A stretch of DNA of 64,000 nt from Lysinibacillus contaminans (GCF_001278945.1 NZ_LGRV01000003.1:62001-126000), one strand, 5' to 3'. Positions 1-10,068 are shown, counted from the first letter of the stretch. Notes: generated from the letters alone by a model not told the origin. Made by a program: numbers and translations.

Positions 1-247
1 ACAATTGATTAAAAAACCTATTGATTTTAGCATGCTTGTTGATTGGAGTGGGGGCTAGACGACCTCAGGAAAGCACCTAACAGGAGTGGAAATAAAACCT
101 AAGTCATGGTGATTATCTTTTAAAAGGAAGTATTGTTGATTGTTAGCGTATAGATACTCACGCTGTGTTTGAGATTTTGCAAAAAGCTTGTCATAGAGGG
201 GATGGAGTATTTAGAGCAGTAAATATAATTAATGAAAGGAGTCTCGA
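1..247. other. Upstream region of the first gene
   Basis: No coding region is recognised here. Bases 38-100 (gattggagtgggggctagac onward) loosely resemble the edge of the GC-rich dispersed repeat seen at 14242-14350, but the match is too weak to call. A good ribosome binding site (GAAAGGAG, about 233-241) precedes the ATG at 248. Confidence 0.3.
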
Positions 248-1768
248 ATGAAAAGACTGCGATTTAAATTATTATTATCGCTAGTTACATTCGCACTGAT
301 ACTTGTTGTTGTCATGTCATATGTAAATAGACAGATACTGGTGGTAGATATTCGGGAACAAGAAGCCGCCAATAGAACATTAATTGAAGATCATATACTT
401 AATGATATGCAAACTGTAGATAACGCGCATCTTTATTTTGATAAAAATATTTCTGATAAGATTGAGACAGAGTTACGAGCATTAGTTTCATATTATGCGA
501 AAAACCCAAGTATTTCTACGTGGGATTTACAACAAATGAAAAAAGAGCATGAAATGGATATATACATATTAGATCAGACAAATACAATTATTTATACAAC
601 ATTTATGCAAGATAAAGGGTTCAGTTTTTCGGAGTGTTGTAAAAACTTTTCTTCACTATTAGATGAACGAAGAGAAAGTGGCAAATTTTACACAGATGGT
701 ATTGATGTATCTACGACTACAGGAGCAATTCGGAAGTTTGGCTATTTAGGAACACCAGATCAAAAATATTTATTTGAGCTTGGTGTTGATTTAAATGATG
801 TGCCTGTTTTTCATGCGTTTAACTTTGTAACAACCGCAAATTCTTTAGTGGAAAAATATAGCGATTTAATAGAAGTGAAAACGATTAATGCAGGAGGAAT
901 CTTTTTAGATGATTCACAGGATACACGAATTGTTGTAGGTGATCAATCCGAATTGTTCCAAGAGTATTATAAGAAGGCGAAGCAAACAATGCAGCCGACT
1001 GAGTACAAAAAACAGCTAGAAAATGGCTATGTAGAGACTGTTCGCTTTTTACCCTACGAAGCAGAAACAGCTCGAGGAGACTCGACGAATCGAATTGTGT
1101 ATGTAAAGTATGGGAATCTTAGTGAACTAACAGCACTGGCTAAAAATACAAAGCAATTTTGGTTTTTACTAGTTATTGCAGTGGTGACATCATTGATCAT
1201 GCTATTTGTTATAATACGGTTGCTGACAAAAACGATAAATTTAGCAACTTATGATTCATTAACAGGAGTCTACAATCGGGCAACCTATATTAGTAAAATG
1301 GACAATTTGTTGAAAAAGCGCAAAGAAAATACCCCTGGCTTATTATTAATTGATTTGGATAACTTTAAACAAGTGAATGATCAGTTTGGACATGCAGAAG
1401 GAGACAAAGTTCTTGTTGAAACGGCGAGTGTTTTAAATCAGGCTATGAAAAATGAAGGCTTTGTCGTTCGACTAGGTGGCGATGAATTTGCAATCGTGCT
1501 GTATGATACCGATAATCACGGTATAAAGAAAATTGCAGATGCAATTTTGCATAAAATTCGTAGTTTAAAATATATGGATACAAAAAGTTGGGCCACATTA
1601 TCTGTGAGTATAGGTGGAGCAATTTATGAAAGTGTAGCTGAATCTGAAATTAGTTTGTTTGAGCGAGCAGACCAAGCGCTATACCGATCTAAAAATGAAG
1701 GGAAAAACTGTTATTCTAGTTACGATGAAGTAGCAACAGATAAAGAAATAATAAGCAAAGAAGAATGA
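248..1768 (+). CDS. Membrane-anchored diguanylate cyclase (GGDEF)
   Basis: This 506-residue protein probably makes the second messenger c-di-GMP from two GTP molecules. It has a transmembrane segment at about residues 7-25, an extracellular sensor region of roughly 270 residues (dCache/CHASE-like by architecture only), a second membrane segment near 299-325, and a cytoplasmic GGDEF domain from about 335. The active-site motif GGDEF is intact at residues 410-414, and DLDNFKxVND precedes it. The inhibitory I-site (RxxD upstream of the motif) reads KNEG, so product inhibition by that route is unlikely. The start is set by an AAAGGAG site eight bases upstream. It stands alone, followed by its own terminator. 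The sensed signal cannot be told from sequence. Confidence 0.88.
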   Translation: MKRLRFKLLLSLVTFALILVVVMSYVNRQILVVDIREQEAANRTLIEDHILNDMQTVDNAHLYFDKNISDKIETELRALVSYYAKNPSISTWDLQQMKKEHEMDIYILDQTNTIIYTTFMQDKGFSFSECCKNFSSLLDERRESGKFYTDGIDVSTTTGAIRKFGYLGTPDQKYLFELGVDLNDVPVFHAFNFVTTANSLVEKYSDLIEVKTINAGGIFLDDSQDTRIVVGDQSELFQEYYKKAKQTMQPTEYKKQLENGYVETVRFLPYEAETARGDSTNRIVYVKYGNLSELTALAKNTKQFWFLLVIAVVTSLIMLFVIIRLLTKTINLATYDSLTGVYNRATYISKMDNLLKKRKENTPGLLLIDLDNFKQVNDQFGHAEGDKVLVETASVLNQAMKNEGFVVRLGGDEFAIVLYDTDNHGIKKIADAILHKIRSLKYMDTKSWATLSVSIGGAIYESVAESEISLFERADQALYRSKNEGKNCYSSYDEVATDKEIISKEE

Positions 1769-1792
1769 CCCTGTCGAAAGGTCATTCTTTTT
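1761..1792. terminator. Intrinsic terminator after the GGDEF gene
   Basis: A 10-bp perfect stem (AAGAATGACC with GGTCATTCTT), a 9-base loop and a T-run. It overlaps the stop codon region. An A-run on the left arm means it may also end transcription of the convergent MFS gene. Confidence 0.85.
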
Positions 1793-1821
1793 CTGTATGT
1801 AAATGCATAAGTAATGTGCAC

Positions 1822-2994
1822 CTACTGACGATAGTTTGCTCCAAGTTTATAAACCACAGAACTACATAAAACCAATAACGCAATAATTACAAACATATAA
1901 TCTATATAATGAGTTAGGAGCCATCCGCCGATAATTGGGCCTATAAAGCCGCCAAGATTCTTAAATTGCGATGCACCTAAATAAGTAGCTTTTTGTGTAT
2001 CCGGTGCGATTTCATCTATCATGACATTCATTGTAGGAAAGGCAAAAATCTCACCAATTGTAAACATTGTCATGGCAACGATGAATAGTGGGTAATTATC
2101 GGATACACCGAATAAAATGAGACCAACTGCAAAAAATATAATACCGACGAGAAGCGTTATCGTGGATGATAAACGCTCTGAAAAAATGCTAATGGGTAAT
2201 TGTAATAACAATACAACAGCGGCGTTTAGTGATATTAGAAGTGAATACAATTTGGCACCATCTTCAATTTTGAGATTAATCAATTGAGGGAGTGTTGAAT
2301 CGAATTGCGAATAACCAATGTTGATTAAAATCCCTCCAACAATAAAGCACAGCAGGACACGATTTGAAAAGAGAATTGTAAAGGTATGCAGAATTTTTTT
2401 TGGAGCTTTTGCTTGTATTTGTTGCATTTCATAGTGATTCAAGACGAACAATAAAAATACAGCATATAGAATATACATGATGCCTGTCAGTATGAACGGT
2501 ATGCTTGGACTAGATAAACTCGCAATGTAAACGCCGATAATCGGGCCAATAACAGCAGCAATATTAATCGCTGTATAACGTAATGAAAAAAGTCTTTTTC
2601 GTTTGGTAGCAGGTGTAAAGTCGATCATCAGTGCTTGTGTGGAAGGTTCAAAGAATGAGCGGCATAACCCATTCAAAGCATTTAAAATGATAAAGACCCA
2701 AATAACATGGGCGATAGCAAAGCCGAAGAAAACAAAGCTCCATACAAGAATTGTTAACAAAATGACACTTTTTCTACCGAAACGATCTGTTCAATAACCC
2801 CCAAAAAAACCACCAAACGTTGAAATAAGCGGTGCAATACCAATCGTAAGTCCGATTTGTAAAGGAGAAGCACCAATTTCGTTATGTAGATAAATTGCTA
2901 AAAAAGGCATTGCCATAAAGCTTGCAATACGTGTGAAAATAGTCCCTCCTAAAATAATCCAAACAAGTGGATGAAACAATTGTGTAACCTTCAT
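1822..2994 (-). pseudogene. MFS efflux-type transporter interrupted by an in-frame TGA
   Basis: Reading from the ATG at 2994 (ribosome binding site GAGAGGACG), this would be a major facilitator of about 390 residues with twelve hydrophobic segments. The frame is broken once, at the TGA at 2791-2793 (plus-strand tca). The codons before it end in GGFFGGY and those after it begin TDRFGRKS, which is the conserved MFS motif A loop between helices 2 and 3. The two halves are in the same frame, so this is one substitution (for example TTA or TGG to TGA), not a frameshift. The rest looks intact, so the loss is recent, or the base is an error. The substrate is unknown; drug-efflux relatives are the closest by feel. 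Confidence 0.8.
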
Positions 2995-3066
2995 ATAGAA
3001 CGTCCTCTCATCGAAAAGTAGAATGTATCGAGTGTAAGGGATTGAATAAGTGCTGTAAATAGGAAA

Positions 3067-3101
3067 AAAAAGCATGACCCCGACGAAAGGTCATGCTTTT
3101 T
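3067..3101. terminator. Bidirectional terminator downstream of the ytzE-like gene
   Basis: A 13-bp perfect stem (AAAAAGCATGACC with GGTCATGCTTTTT) with a 9-base loop and A/T runs on both sides. It ends the ytzE-like transcript before the MFS gene. The loop (CCGACGAAA) is close to that of the terminator at 1761. Confidence 0.85.
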
Positions 3102-3136
3102 CTAATACAAAATCCTTTACGCACACTGCGCAAAAA

Positions 3137-3358
3137 CTAAGATGTCATTTTTACTTTTTTACTCGTCGTTGTCCATCTGCCTCGACTTGGACTCATGACC
3201 AAATCGTTAAAGGCTAACACGTTCAAATCCCTTTGAACGGTGCGAGGAGTGATACTAAACTCTTCGACTAAATCCTGTGTAGACACTGTTCCTTTGTCTA
3301 AAATAAACATGTACACATCTTTAATTCGATTAAGCATTCGATCAGTAGTTGGTTTCAT
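3137..3358 (-). CDS. ytzE: Small DeoR-type helix-turn-helix regulator
   Basis: This 73-residue protein is essentially only a DNA-binding domain. Residues 10-60 form a DeoR/HTH_11-type winged helix, with the recognition helix around ITPRTVQRDLNVL and a wing at SPSRGRW. No effector domain follows, so it is much shorter than ordinary DeoR repressors (about 250 residues). The match is to B. subtilis YtzE, which sits in the same neighbourhood near ytjP (pepV). The start at 3358 has GAAGGAGTGG upstream. The target operon is unknown; the divergent pepV gene is an obvious candidate, but this is inference. Confidence 0.75.
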   Translation of the reverse strand: MKPTTDRMLNRIKDVYMFILDKGTVSTQDLVEEFSITPRTVQRDLNVLAFNDLVMSPSRGRWTTTSKKVKMTS

Positions 3359-3723
3359 AAATGAACCACTCCTTCATCTTAATTCTCTTGGCAAAGACTA
3401 GCGGACGACAATTTGTGCGGAGTGCACTTAGGCTCTTAAGTTACTGCCTTAGACATCCCCTTTACTAATGTTATGATCAGAACGATTATTCTGATAACTT
3501 CATTATATAAAAAAACGTACTACTTTTCTAGTGTGTTTAATTGAAATTTACAATATAGACATAATAACCATAACCGTATTTAGTGGGATTCAAGGAAAAA
3601 AACACTATATATGGTGAGAACAGGTCCTAATTATTGAATTCGCGTGTAATGGAAAGGGATGTTTATTGAATTTTTTCATGTAAAGCGTAAAATAACATTA
3701 ATATACAGAAGGAGGTAAATGTC
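3359..3723. other. Divergent intergenic region ytzE-pepV
   Basis: 365 bases with no gene. It must hold the divergent promoters of the ytzE-like gene and pepV. No confident -35/-10 pair was found. The strand opposite ytzE (3395-3460) is relatively GC-rich, but I could not fold it into a known riboswitch. The very strong pepV ribosome binding site (AGAAGGAGGT) lies at about 3709-3718. Confidence 0.35.
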
Positions 3724-5130
3724 ATGGATTGGTTACAAGCTGCAAAGGAAAGACAGGATGAATTAGTACGGGAGTTGCAGGAACTTGTGCAAATCAATAG
3801 TGTGTTGGATGAAGAAACTGCGACTGCTGAAATGCCTTTTGGTAAAGGTCCGCTAGAAGCACTCGAATGGTTACTTGCAAAAGGGCAAATGGAAGGGCTA
3901 CAGACAAAAAACATTCATAACTACGCAGGGCATATTGAAATGGGCGAGGGTGAAGAATTACTCGGCATTTTATGTCACGTAGATGTTGTACCAGTCGGTA
4001 ATGAAAAGAATTGGACATATCCGCCTTTTAGCGGTACTGTAGCGGATGGCAAATTATTTGCGCGTGGTGCTATTGACGATAAAGGCCCGACGATTGCAGC
4101 TTGGATGGGAATGAAGCTTGTTAAGGATGCCGGCATCAAGCTAAATAAACGTGTGCGTATGATTATCGGTACAGACGAAGAAACAGGCTTCCGCTGTGTC
4201 GATCATTATTTCGAATATGAAGAGATGCCTACTATAGGCTTTGCACCAGATGCAGATTTCCCACTTATTAATGCCGAAAAGGGTATTGCAGAGCTTGTTT
4301 TCTCCCAAAACAAAAAGGGTGATAAAGAGAAAGAACAGCTCCTTTCATTTTATGCAGGAAAACGTTCAAATATGGTACCAGATCAAGCAGAAGCAACAAT
4401 TCAGCACCTAACTCCTCAGTTTGAACAGAATTTTCAAACATTTTTAAGTAAAAATCAGCTAGAAGGGTCTTTATTAAATGAGGACTCTCGCTATATAATA
4501 ACTATCAAAGGGAAAGCAGCCCATGCAATGGAACCTGAAAAGGGAATCAATGCGGCTGTTTATCTTGCAGCATTTTTACAACAGGAGTTGACGACTGAGG
4601 CTAGTAAGCGATTTGTCGACTTTATTGCAGATGTTTTCCATAACGATCACTATGGTAACGCGCTAGCGCTTGATTTTGAGGATGAAATGTCCGGGAAAAC
4701 AACATTGAATCCTGGAATTGTGGCTTATGACGCGTCACAAGGTGGCAGTTTGGTTATTAGTATGCGCTATTCTGTATCGTATCCATTTGAAGAAAAAATT
4801 ACAAAAGCGCAAGGCTTAGCTGTGAAAAAAGGATTTTCACTTGATATTCAAGATGATTCTAAACCACATTATGTGAACGAGGATGATGAATTAATTCAAA
4901 CGCTTGCGAATGTTTATCGTCGTAATACGGGTGATTATGAAACACCTTTACTTTCTACAGGTGGCGGGACATATGCGCGCGTTCTGAAAAAGGGCGTCGC
5001 ATTCGGTATGTTATTCCCGGGTGAACCTGATGTTGCGCATCGTGCTGACGAGTTTGTCATCGTAGAAAACTTAGTGAAGGCCGCGGCTATTTATGCAGAA
5101 GCAATTGTTGAACTTGCTAGTAACAAATAA
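3724..5130 (+). CDS. pepV: Dipeptidase PepV (M20 family)
   Basis: A 468-residue cytoplasmic zinc dipeptidase that splits dipeptides such as Xaa-His after uptake. The M20 metal-site motifs are present in order: LCHVDVVPVG with His85 and Asp87, GAIDDKGP with the bridging Asp118/119, and GTDEETGF with catalytic Glu152-Glu153. A lid/dimer-like domain lies in the middle and GGGTYAR plus a late AHRADEF His follow. The length matches the PepV family (about 465-470). The gene is called ytjP in B. subtilis, with ytzE nearby there too. dat follows after 25 bases, so the two are probably cotranscribed; both belong to amino-acid metabolism. Confidence 0.93.
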   Translation: MDWLQAAKERQDELVRELQELVQINSVLDEETATAEMPFGKGPLEALEWLLAKGQMEGLQTKNIHNYAGHIEMGEGEELLGILCHVDVVPVGNEKNWTYPPFSGTVADGKLFARGAIDDKGPTIAAWMGMKLVKDAGIKLNKRVRMIIGTDEETGFRCVDHYFEYEEMPTIGFAPDADFPLINAEKGIAELVFSQNKKGDKEKEQLLSFYAGKRSNMVPDQAEATIQHLTPQFEQNFQTFLSKNQLEGSLLNEDSRYIITIKGKAAHAMEPEKGINAAVYLAAFLQQELTTEASKRFVDFIADVFHNDHYGNALALDFEDEMSGKTTLNPGIVAYDASQGGSLVISMRYSVSYPFEEKITKAQGLAVKKGFSLDIQDDSKPHYVNEDDELIQTLANVYRRNTGDYETPLLSTGGGTYARVLKKGVAFGMLFPGEPDVAHRADEFVIVENLVKAAAIYAEAIVELASNK

Positions 5131-5155
5131 AACAAACAGAAGAGGATGAGTGACA

Positions 5156-6007
5156 ATGGCATATTCATTATGGAATGATCAAATTGTTGAAGAAGGATCT
5201 ATTACAGTATCGCCAGAAGACCGTGGTTACCAATTTGGTGACGGTATTTACGAAGTAGTAAAAGTATATAACGGACAAATGTTTACAGCACAGGAGCATA
5301 TTGATCGTTTCTACGCAAGTGCCGAAAAAATTCGTCTTGTCATCCCTTATACAAAAGACGTATTACACAAGTTATTACATGACCTAATCGAAGCGAATAA
5401 ATTAGATAATGGTCACGTTTATTTCCAAATTACACGTGGTACCGTATCGCGTAACCACGTTTTCCCAGATGCAAGTGTACCTGCTGTGTTAACAGGCAAT
5501 GTTAAAGTAGGCGAGCGTTCAATCGAAAACTTCCAAAACGGCGTAAAAGCTACATTTGTAGAAGATATTCGTTGGTTACGTTGCGACATTAAATCATTAA
5601 ATCTATTGGGTGCAGTTCTTGCAAAACAAGAAGCATCTGAAAAAGGTTGCTATGAAGCGATTTTACATCGTGGTGATACAGTTACAGAATGTTCATCAGC
5701 GAATGTTTATGGCATTAAAGGTGGTAAGCTTTACACACACCCGGCTAATAACTTCATTTTAAATGGTATTACACGTCAAATTATTTTGAAGTGTGCTACT
5801 GAAATCGGACTACCAGTGATTGAAGAAGCAATGACAAAAGGTGATTTACTAAAAATGGACGAAGTAATCGTATCATCAGTATCTTCTGAAGTAACACCTG
5901 TAATCGATGTAGATGGACATGCTATTGGGACAGGTGCTGTAGGTGAATGGACAAGAAAGCTACAAGAAGCTTTCGAAGCGAAACTACCAATTTCAATAAA
6001 ATCTTAA
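5156..6007 (+). CDS. dat: D-amino acid aminotransferase
   Basis: A 283-residue PLP enzyme of fold class IV (BCAT/D-AAT type) that swaps amino groups between D-amino acids, chiefly giving D-Glu and D-Ala for the cell wall. The PLP lysine is Lys146 in RCDIKSLNLL, and the cofactor glutamate lies in the TECSSANVYG motif. From memory the sequence is nearly that of the well-studied B. sphaericus D-AAT. The start is ATG 5156 (MAYSLWND) rather than GTG 5150, because AGAGGATG sits seven bases before the ATG and the family begins there. It lies 25 bases after pepV and is followed by a double-hairpin terminator. Confidence 0.95.
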   Translation: MAYSLWNDQIVEEGSITVSPEDRGYQFGDGIYEVVKVYNGQMFTAQEHIDRFYASAEKIRLVIPYTKDVLHKLLHDLIEANKLDNGHVYFQITRGTVSRNHVFPDASVPAVLTGNVKVGERSIENFQNGVKATFVEDIRWLRCDIKSLNLLGAVLAKQEASEKGCYEAILHRGDTVTECSSANVYGIKGGKLYTHPANNFILNGITRQIILKCATEIGLPVIEEAMTKGDLLKMDEVIVSSVSSEVTPVIDVDGHAIGTGAVGEWTRKLQEAFEAKLPISIKS

Positions 6008-6022
6008 GCCGATAAACCTGAA

Positions 6023-6077
6023 AAAAGGACTACCCAAAACTTGGTTACCTACTAAGTTTAAAAGGTAGTTCTTTTTT
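6023..6077 (+). terminator. Terminator after dat
   Basis: An outer stem AAAAGGACTACC / GGTAGTTCTTTT encloses a second hairpin (AAACTTGGT / ACTAAGTTT), followed by a run of seven T. Confidence 0.8.
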
Positions 6078-6180
6078 TATAGGGATAAAAATGGATGTTT
6101 TCTTATGAAGCGTCATGTAAAATATATAAAATAGCCATGTACAACGATATGCATGCTTTTATGATTGGAGTGACAACGAG

Positions 6181-7185
6181 TTGGCGCAATTAGTGAAAAT
6201 ACAGGATTATGTATCACGTTATCAAATTGATTTGGCGAGATATCCAACACAATTTGTTCGTTTAAAGAAAAGCCAGTGGGACCGTGTGAAAAGGCAATGG
6301 ATATCAGGTGAAGACATTACTGAGTGGCACCATGACGACAATGAGACTGCTAATGAGCTGTTTGAAGATAAAGGACGATTTGCTTTCTTCAAAAAAATAT
6401 TTTCTGGACGTCAAAAGAGAGAGTTAGAGGATATCGAACAAGTAGATGTTTCCAATGATTTAATGGATGACGAAGATAAAATTCCGGAAGAAGAAACGAC
6501 TTTAACGTTTGAGCCGAAAATTATGTATGCACCACAATCCGTTCATGAATTAAAACGCATGTTTAAGGATCAATTTTTCCATTTTCAAATGAAATGGGCG
6601 AGTTCAACACTACGTGAGAAGTCATATGTGGATCCAAGGTTTATGCGTGATTCGTTACTGCGTACGTTACTACTCAATTTGCCGGACAATTATTTAGTAT
6701 TTTATTATCCGATTTTACAAGTGAAAAAAGCGCCGATTGAGCTAGATGTTGTGTTAATGTCACCGACTGAATGTATTTGTATCAAGGTACTTGAAGCGGA
6801 AAATCAAGCCGTGTACGTTGGGAATAGCGAGCGTTTTTGGGTGAAAAAGGTAGGGACAAAAGATTCGAAAATACTAAATCCAACAATCAATTTAAGCCGT
6901 ATGGAATCGGTGTTAACACAATTATTTAAGCAAGATGGGGTGGATATGCCTATCCGTAAAGTAGTGTTAACGCGCAATGGCTATTTCGATTATCCAGGTG
7001 CACCATATAATATTCAATTAGTGGATCACAGAAATTACGGCGAATGGTTCGATCAGTTAACAAAATCTTCTTCTCCAATGAAACATATGCAAATTCGTGC
7101 GGCACAAACCATTTTAAACAATGTTCAAACGACTTCTTTTAATCGAGATATTTGGCAGCAAGCAGCGCCAATAGCTAAGGATTAG
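6181..7185 (+). CDS. NERD-like uncharacterised protein (YtlQ-like)
   Basis: A 334-residue soluble protein with a TTG start, chosen because TTGGAG lies ten bases upstream. Residues 1-130 are polar and acidic. Residues 165-215 (around PIELDVVLMSPTECICIKV) look like the core of a nuclease-related (NERD/PD-(D/E)XK-like) fold: a D/E residue in one strand and a lysine in the next, but the match is weak and I cannot confirm catalytic residues. It is three bases ahead of the lipid kinase gene, so the two are translationally coupled. B. subtilis has ytlQ next to ytlR in the same neighbourhood, and this gene is its likely counterpart. Its role is unknown. Confidence 0.55.
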   Translation: MAQLVKIQDYVSRYQIDLARYPTQFVRLKKSQWDRVKRQWISGEDITEWHHDDNETANELFEDKGRFAFFKKIFSGRQKRELEDIEQVDVSNDLMDDEDKIPEEETTLTFEPKIMYAPQSVHELKRMFKDQFFHFQMKWASSTLREKSYVDPRFMRDSLLRTLLLNLPDNYLVFYYPILQVKKAPIELDVVLMSPTECICIKVLEAENQAVYVGNSERFWVKKVGTKDSKILNPTINLSRMESVLTQLFKQDGVDMPIRKVVLTRNGYFDYPGAPYNIQLVDHRNYGEWFDQLTKSSSPMKHMQIRAAQTILNNVQTTSFNRDIWQQAAPIAKD

Positions 7186-7188
7186 CCT

Positions 7189-8121
7189 ATGCAGGTTCTG
7201 TTTATTGTCAATGAATATGCTGGAAATGGTAAAGGGAAGAAAGCTTGGAGCCGTATTCAACAAAATTTAACAATAGACTATAGGGTTGCGTTTACACAGT
7301 ACAAAGGGCATGGTGAAGAGATTGCCAGACAATATACACAATCTAATAATGAGCGATGGTTAGTTGTTGTGATTGGCGGTGATGGGACGGTTCATGAGGT
7401 TGTAAGTGGTGCTGTATATAATGAGCGCGTTATCATAGGAGTGGTATCTGCTGGCTCTGGTAATGATTTTGCGAGAAATTTTCGAGTATTTCAACAAGCA
7501 AAGCAAATTGAGGAATTTCTGCTTATTGAAAACAGTGGGACCCTCATGGATGTCGGTAGGATTCAATTGGGGATAGCACCAACAGAGCTTTTCGTTAACA
7601 ATGCAGGAATTGGTTTTGATGCGTATGTCACGAAGTTGACGAATACGTCTCGCTTTAAAGTTTATATGAATAGAATTGGGCTTGGTAAGCTTTCCTATGC
7701 AGCTTTCGTCGTAAAGGGGATATTTAGCTTCCAACGCTTTGATGTAACAGTTCGTTCAAACGAAGAAGAACTGTATTTTAAACAAGCTTGGTTCGTGGCT
7801 GTGAGCAATCAACCATATTTCGGCGGAGGGATGAAAATTTCACCAGCTTCTAACCCGAATGATGGGAAAATCGAAGTAACGATTGTCTACAATATTTCAC
7901 GTATTAAGTTACTCCTTGTATTTGCCACTGTGTTTTTTGAGAAGCATACGAAGTTTAAGGAAATTACGTTTTTGCAAAATGAGCAATTTGATATTACGGT
8001 ACATACCGATAAAATGGTTTGTCATACTGACGGTGACTATATCGGGGAGATAGGGCAAGATATGAATATTCGCTGTACAGTTGAAACAGCTGTATGGAAA
8101 CGTGTAAATATGGATAAATGA
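7189..8121 (+). CDS. ytlR: Diacylglycerol/lipid kinase family protein (YtlR-like)
   Basis: A 310-residue protein of the DAGK catalytic family. The nucleotide-binding signature GGDGTVHEVV is at residues 63-72, and GSGNDFAR near 89-96 is the second conserved motif; a C-terminal beta-sandwich follows. Such enzymes phosphorylate diacylglycerol or related lipids and sphingoid compounds at the membrane; the true substrate of YtlR is not known to me. DgkB is the established essential diacylglycerol kinase in B. subtilis, so this is probably a paralogue. The gene starts three bases after the NERD-like gene and ends just before a strong terminator. Confidence 0.82.
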   Translation: MQVLFIVNEYAGNGKGKKAWSRIQQNLTIDYRVAFTQYKGHGEEIARQYTQSNNERWLVVVIGGDGTVHEVVSGAVYNERVIIGVVSAGSGNDFARNFRVFQQAKQIEEFLLIENSGTLMDVGRIQLGIAPTELFVNNAGIGFDAYVTKLTNTSRFKVYMNRIGLGKLSYAAFVVKGIFSFQRFDVTVRSNEEELYFKQAWFVAVSNQPYFGGGMKISPASNPNDGKIEVTIVYNISRIKLLLVFATVFFEKHTKFKEITFLQNEQFDITVHTDKMVCHTDGDYIGEIGQDMNIRCTVETAVWKRVNMDK

Positions 8122-8166
8122 AAAAACGTCATTTCGCAATAATTTCATGCGAATTTGACGTTTTTA
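8122..8166 (+). terminator. Terminator after ytlR
   Basis: A long stem (AAAAACGTCA plus TTTCGC against GCGAA plus TTTGACGTTTTT) with a one-base bulge and a terminal T-run. Confidence 0.85.
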
Positions 8167-8217
8167 CGCTATACTATAAAAAAATCAATAATTAGTAGAA
8201 AGAAATGAGGAAGTAAA

Positions 8218-8874
8218 GTGAGATTACGAAATAAGCCTTGGGCAGATGAATTATTGACAAGTCATCCAGAGGTTGTGGTTCCGAATCCTGAAGATTTTAA
8301 AGGGAATTGGCAAGCTGTTTTTGGCAATGACAATCCACTGCATATCGAGGTTGGTACTGGGAAAGGCCAATTTGTGACAGGAATGGCATTACAAAATCCA
8401 GATATAAATTACATCGGTATTGAGCTATATGATAGCGTAATTGTGTGTGCATTAGAAAAGATTTTAGAGGCTAAATCTCCAGCGAATTTACGTTTATTAA
8501 AAGTAAATGGCGCAGATTTATATAAATATTTCGAGAAAAATGATGTAGAACGCGTGTACTTGAATTTCTCAGATCCTTGGCCGAAAATTCGCCATGCAAA
8601 GCGACGTTTAACGCACGAAGGATTTTTGAAATTATATGAGTCTATTTTAGTAGATAATGGGGAAGTCCATTTTAAAACGGATAACCGTGGCCTTTTCGAG
8701 TATTCTCTCATCAGTATGTCTGAATACGGTATGTTGTTAAAGTATGTATCACTCGACCTACATGCAAATATGCCAGAAGATAATATTATGACAGAGTACG
8801 AGCAGAAGTTTTCTGCAAAGGGACAACCAATTTATCGACTAGAGTCGCAATTTCTTACTGGCAGGGTTAAATAA
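8218..8874 (+). CDS. trmB: tRNA (guanine-N7-)-methyltransferase
   Basis: A 218-residue SAM-dependent enzyme that methylates N7 of G46 in the variable loop of tRNAs. The SAM-binding motif is [10 protein letters not shown] (residues about 42-51), the acidic second motif GIELY follows, and SDPWPKxRHxKRR near 118-130 is the TrmB family hallmark. The length equals that of B. subtilis TrmB (YtmQ). The GTG start at 8218 is supported by GAGG about ten bases upstream. ytnP comes next, as in B. subtilis. Confidence 0.95.
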   Translation: MRLRNKPWADELLTSHPEVVVPNPEDFKGNWQAVFGNDNPLHIEVGTGKGQFVTGMALQNPDINYIGIELYDSVIVCALEKILEAKSPANLRLLKVNGADLYKYFEKNDVERVYLNFSDPWPKIRHAKRRLTHEGFLKLYESILVDNGEVHFKTDNRGLFEYSLISMSEYGMLLKYVSLDLHANMPEDNIMTEYEQKFSAKGQPIYRLESQFLTGRVK

Positions 8875-8928
8875 CCTTACTGCTTGAAAGTTCGCTTTAT
8901 CACAAAATGTTTTCTAGGGGGAGAAAGT

Positions 8929-9792
8929 ATGGATCAACTACAATTTCACAAGATGTCTCTGACATGGCTAAACGGGGGTGTCACTTGCCTAGATGGGGGT
9001 GCAATGTTTGGAGTCGTGCCAAAGCCACTTTGGTCACGCAAATATCCGGTGAACGAGAACAATCAAATCGAATTACCGACAGAACCGATTTTAATTCAAT
9101 TTGAAGGCAAAAACTATGTGGTTGATACAGGCGTTGGCTTCAATAAATTAAATGAAAAGCAACTGCGAAATTACGGCGTAACAGAGGAATCAACTCTTGC
9201 GGCAAGCCTTGAAGAACTTGGCTTAACAACAGCCGATATTGATTATGTTCTAATGACGCATTTACACTTTGACCATGCAGGTGGTTTAACTCAGTGGGAA
9301 GGTGAAGTACTTGTACCAACTTTCCCAAATGCAAAAATTTATGTATCAAAAATCGAGTGGGATGAAATGCGCAAGCCGAATATTCGCTCGAAAAATACGT
9401 ATTGGAAAGAAAACTGGGAGCCAGTGCAGCATCTAGTTGAAACATTTGAAGGTACATTAGAAGTAGTTCCTGGCATCGAAATGATTCATACAGGAGGCCA
9501 TAGTGACGGACATGCCATCATTAAGCTAACACAAAATGGTGAAGTATTGCTTCATATGGCAGATATTATGCCAACACATGCGCATCAAAATCCGTTATGG
9601 GTCATGGCATATGATGACTACCCGATGGCAAGTATATATGCGAAAGAACGTATTATGAAAGAGGCACTAGCAAATGGCTACGGCTTTATTTTCTACCATG
9701 ATGCGTATTACCGTATGATTAAATGGGATGCGACAGGTAAAGAAATTGTTGGTAAGTTAGAACGTAGCCGACAAGCGAGTATCAAATTTTAA
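8929..9792 (+). CDS. ytnP: Metallo-beta-lactamase-fold lactonase YtnP
   Basis: A 287-residue metallo-hydrolase. The zinc motif HxHxDH occurs as [10 protein letters not shown], with later ligands in TGGHSDGH and a MADI aspartate, the same arrangement as AHL-lactonases. B. subtilis YtnP is described as a quorum-quenching lactonase; substrate here is inferred only from family. The start is ATG 8929, since GGGGGAGA precedes it at 8917-8924; the open frame extends upstream but lacks a ribosome binding site. It follows trmB by 54 bases. Confidence 0.88.
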   Translation: MDQLQFHKMSLTWLNGGVTCLDGGAMFGVVPKPLWSRKYPVNENNQIELPTEPILIQFEGKNYVVDTGVGFNKLNEKQLRNYGVTEESTLAASLEELGLTTADIDYVLMTHLHFDHAGGLTQWEGEVLVPTFPNAKIYVSKIEWDEMRKPNIRSKNTYWKENWEPVQHLVETFEGTLEVVPGIEMIHTGGHSDGHAIIKLTQNGEVLLHMADIMPTHAHQNPLWVMAYDDYPMASIYAKERIMKEALANGYGFIFYHDAYYRMIKWDATGKEIVGKLERSRQASIKF

Positions 9793-9797
9793 GAGGA

Positions 9798-9832
9798 AAG
9801 CGTGTGAGCAAATAGAGCTCATGCGTTTTTTT
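9798..9832 (+). terminator. Terminator after ytnP
   Basis: Stem AGCGTGTGAGC with GCTCATGCGT (several G-T pairs) and seven T's. Confidence 0.65.
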
Positions 9833-9991
9833 ATGGGTTTTGAAAGAGATAACCCATATTATTTTCGCGTTTTTAAAAAAACACAGTATATTTTTTTACA
9901 AGATTCAACTAAATGAAAACGTCTACTTTCTGACTATTGAAACTATCTGCTAGATTACTAAAAACATCATTAATTATCTGAATATTTAGTA

Positions 9992-10020
9992 TTGACTGAT
10001 TAAAGTGACATTACTATACT
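9992..10020 (+). promoter_or_regulatory. SigA promoter of the EIIC-like gene
   Basis: TTGACT (9992-9997), a 17-base spacer and TATACT (10015-10020): close to consensus. The leader to the ATG at 10069 is about 40 bases. Confidence 0.75.
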
Positions 10021-10068
10021 AAGGTACATCAACTTAGAGTATTATTGGCAGAAGGGAAATGAATATTA

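Noticed and set aside
7360-7734. Minus-strand open frame in the lipid kinase gene
   Set aside because: Shadow of ytlR with no initiation signal or protein family.
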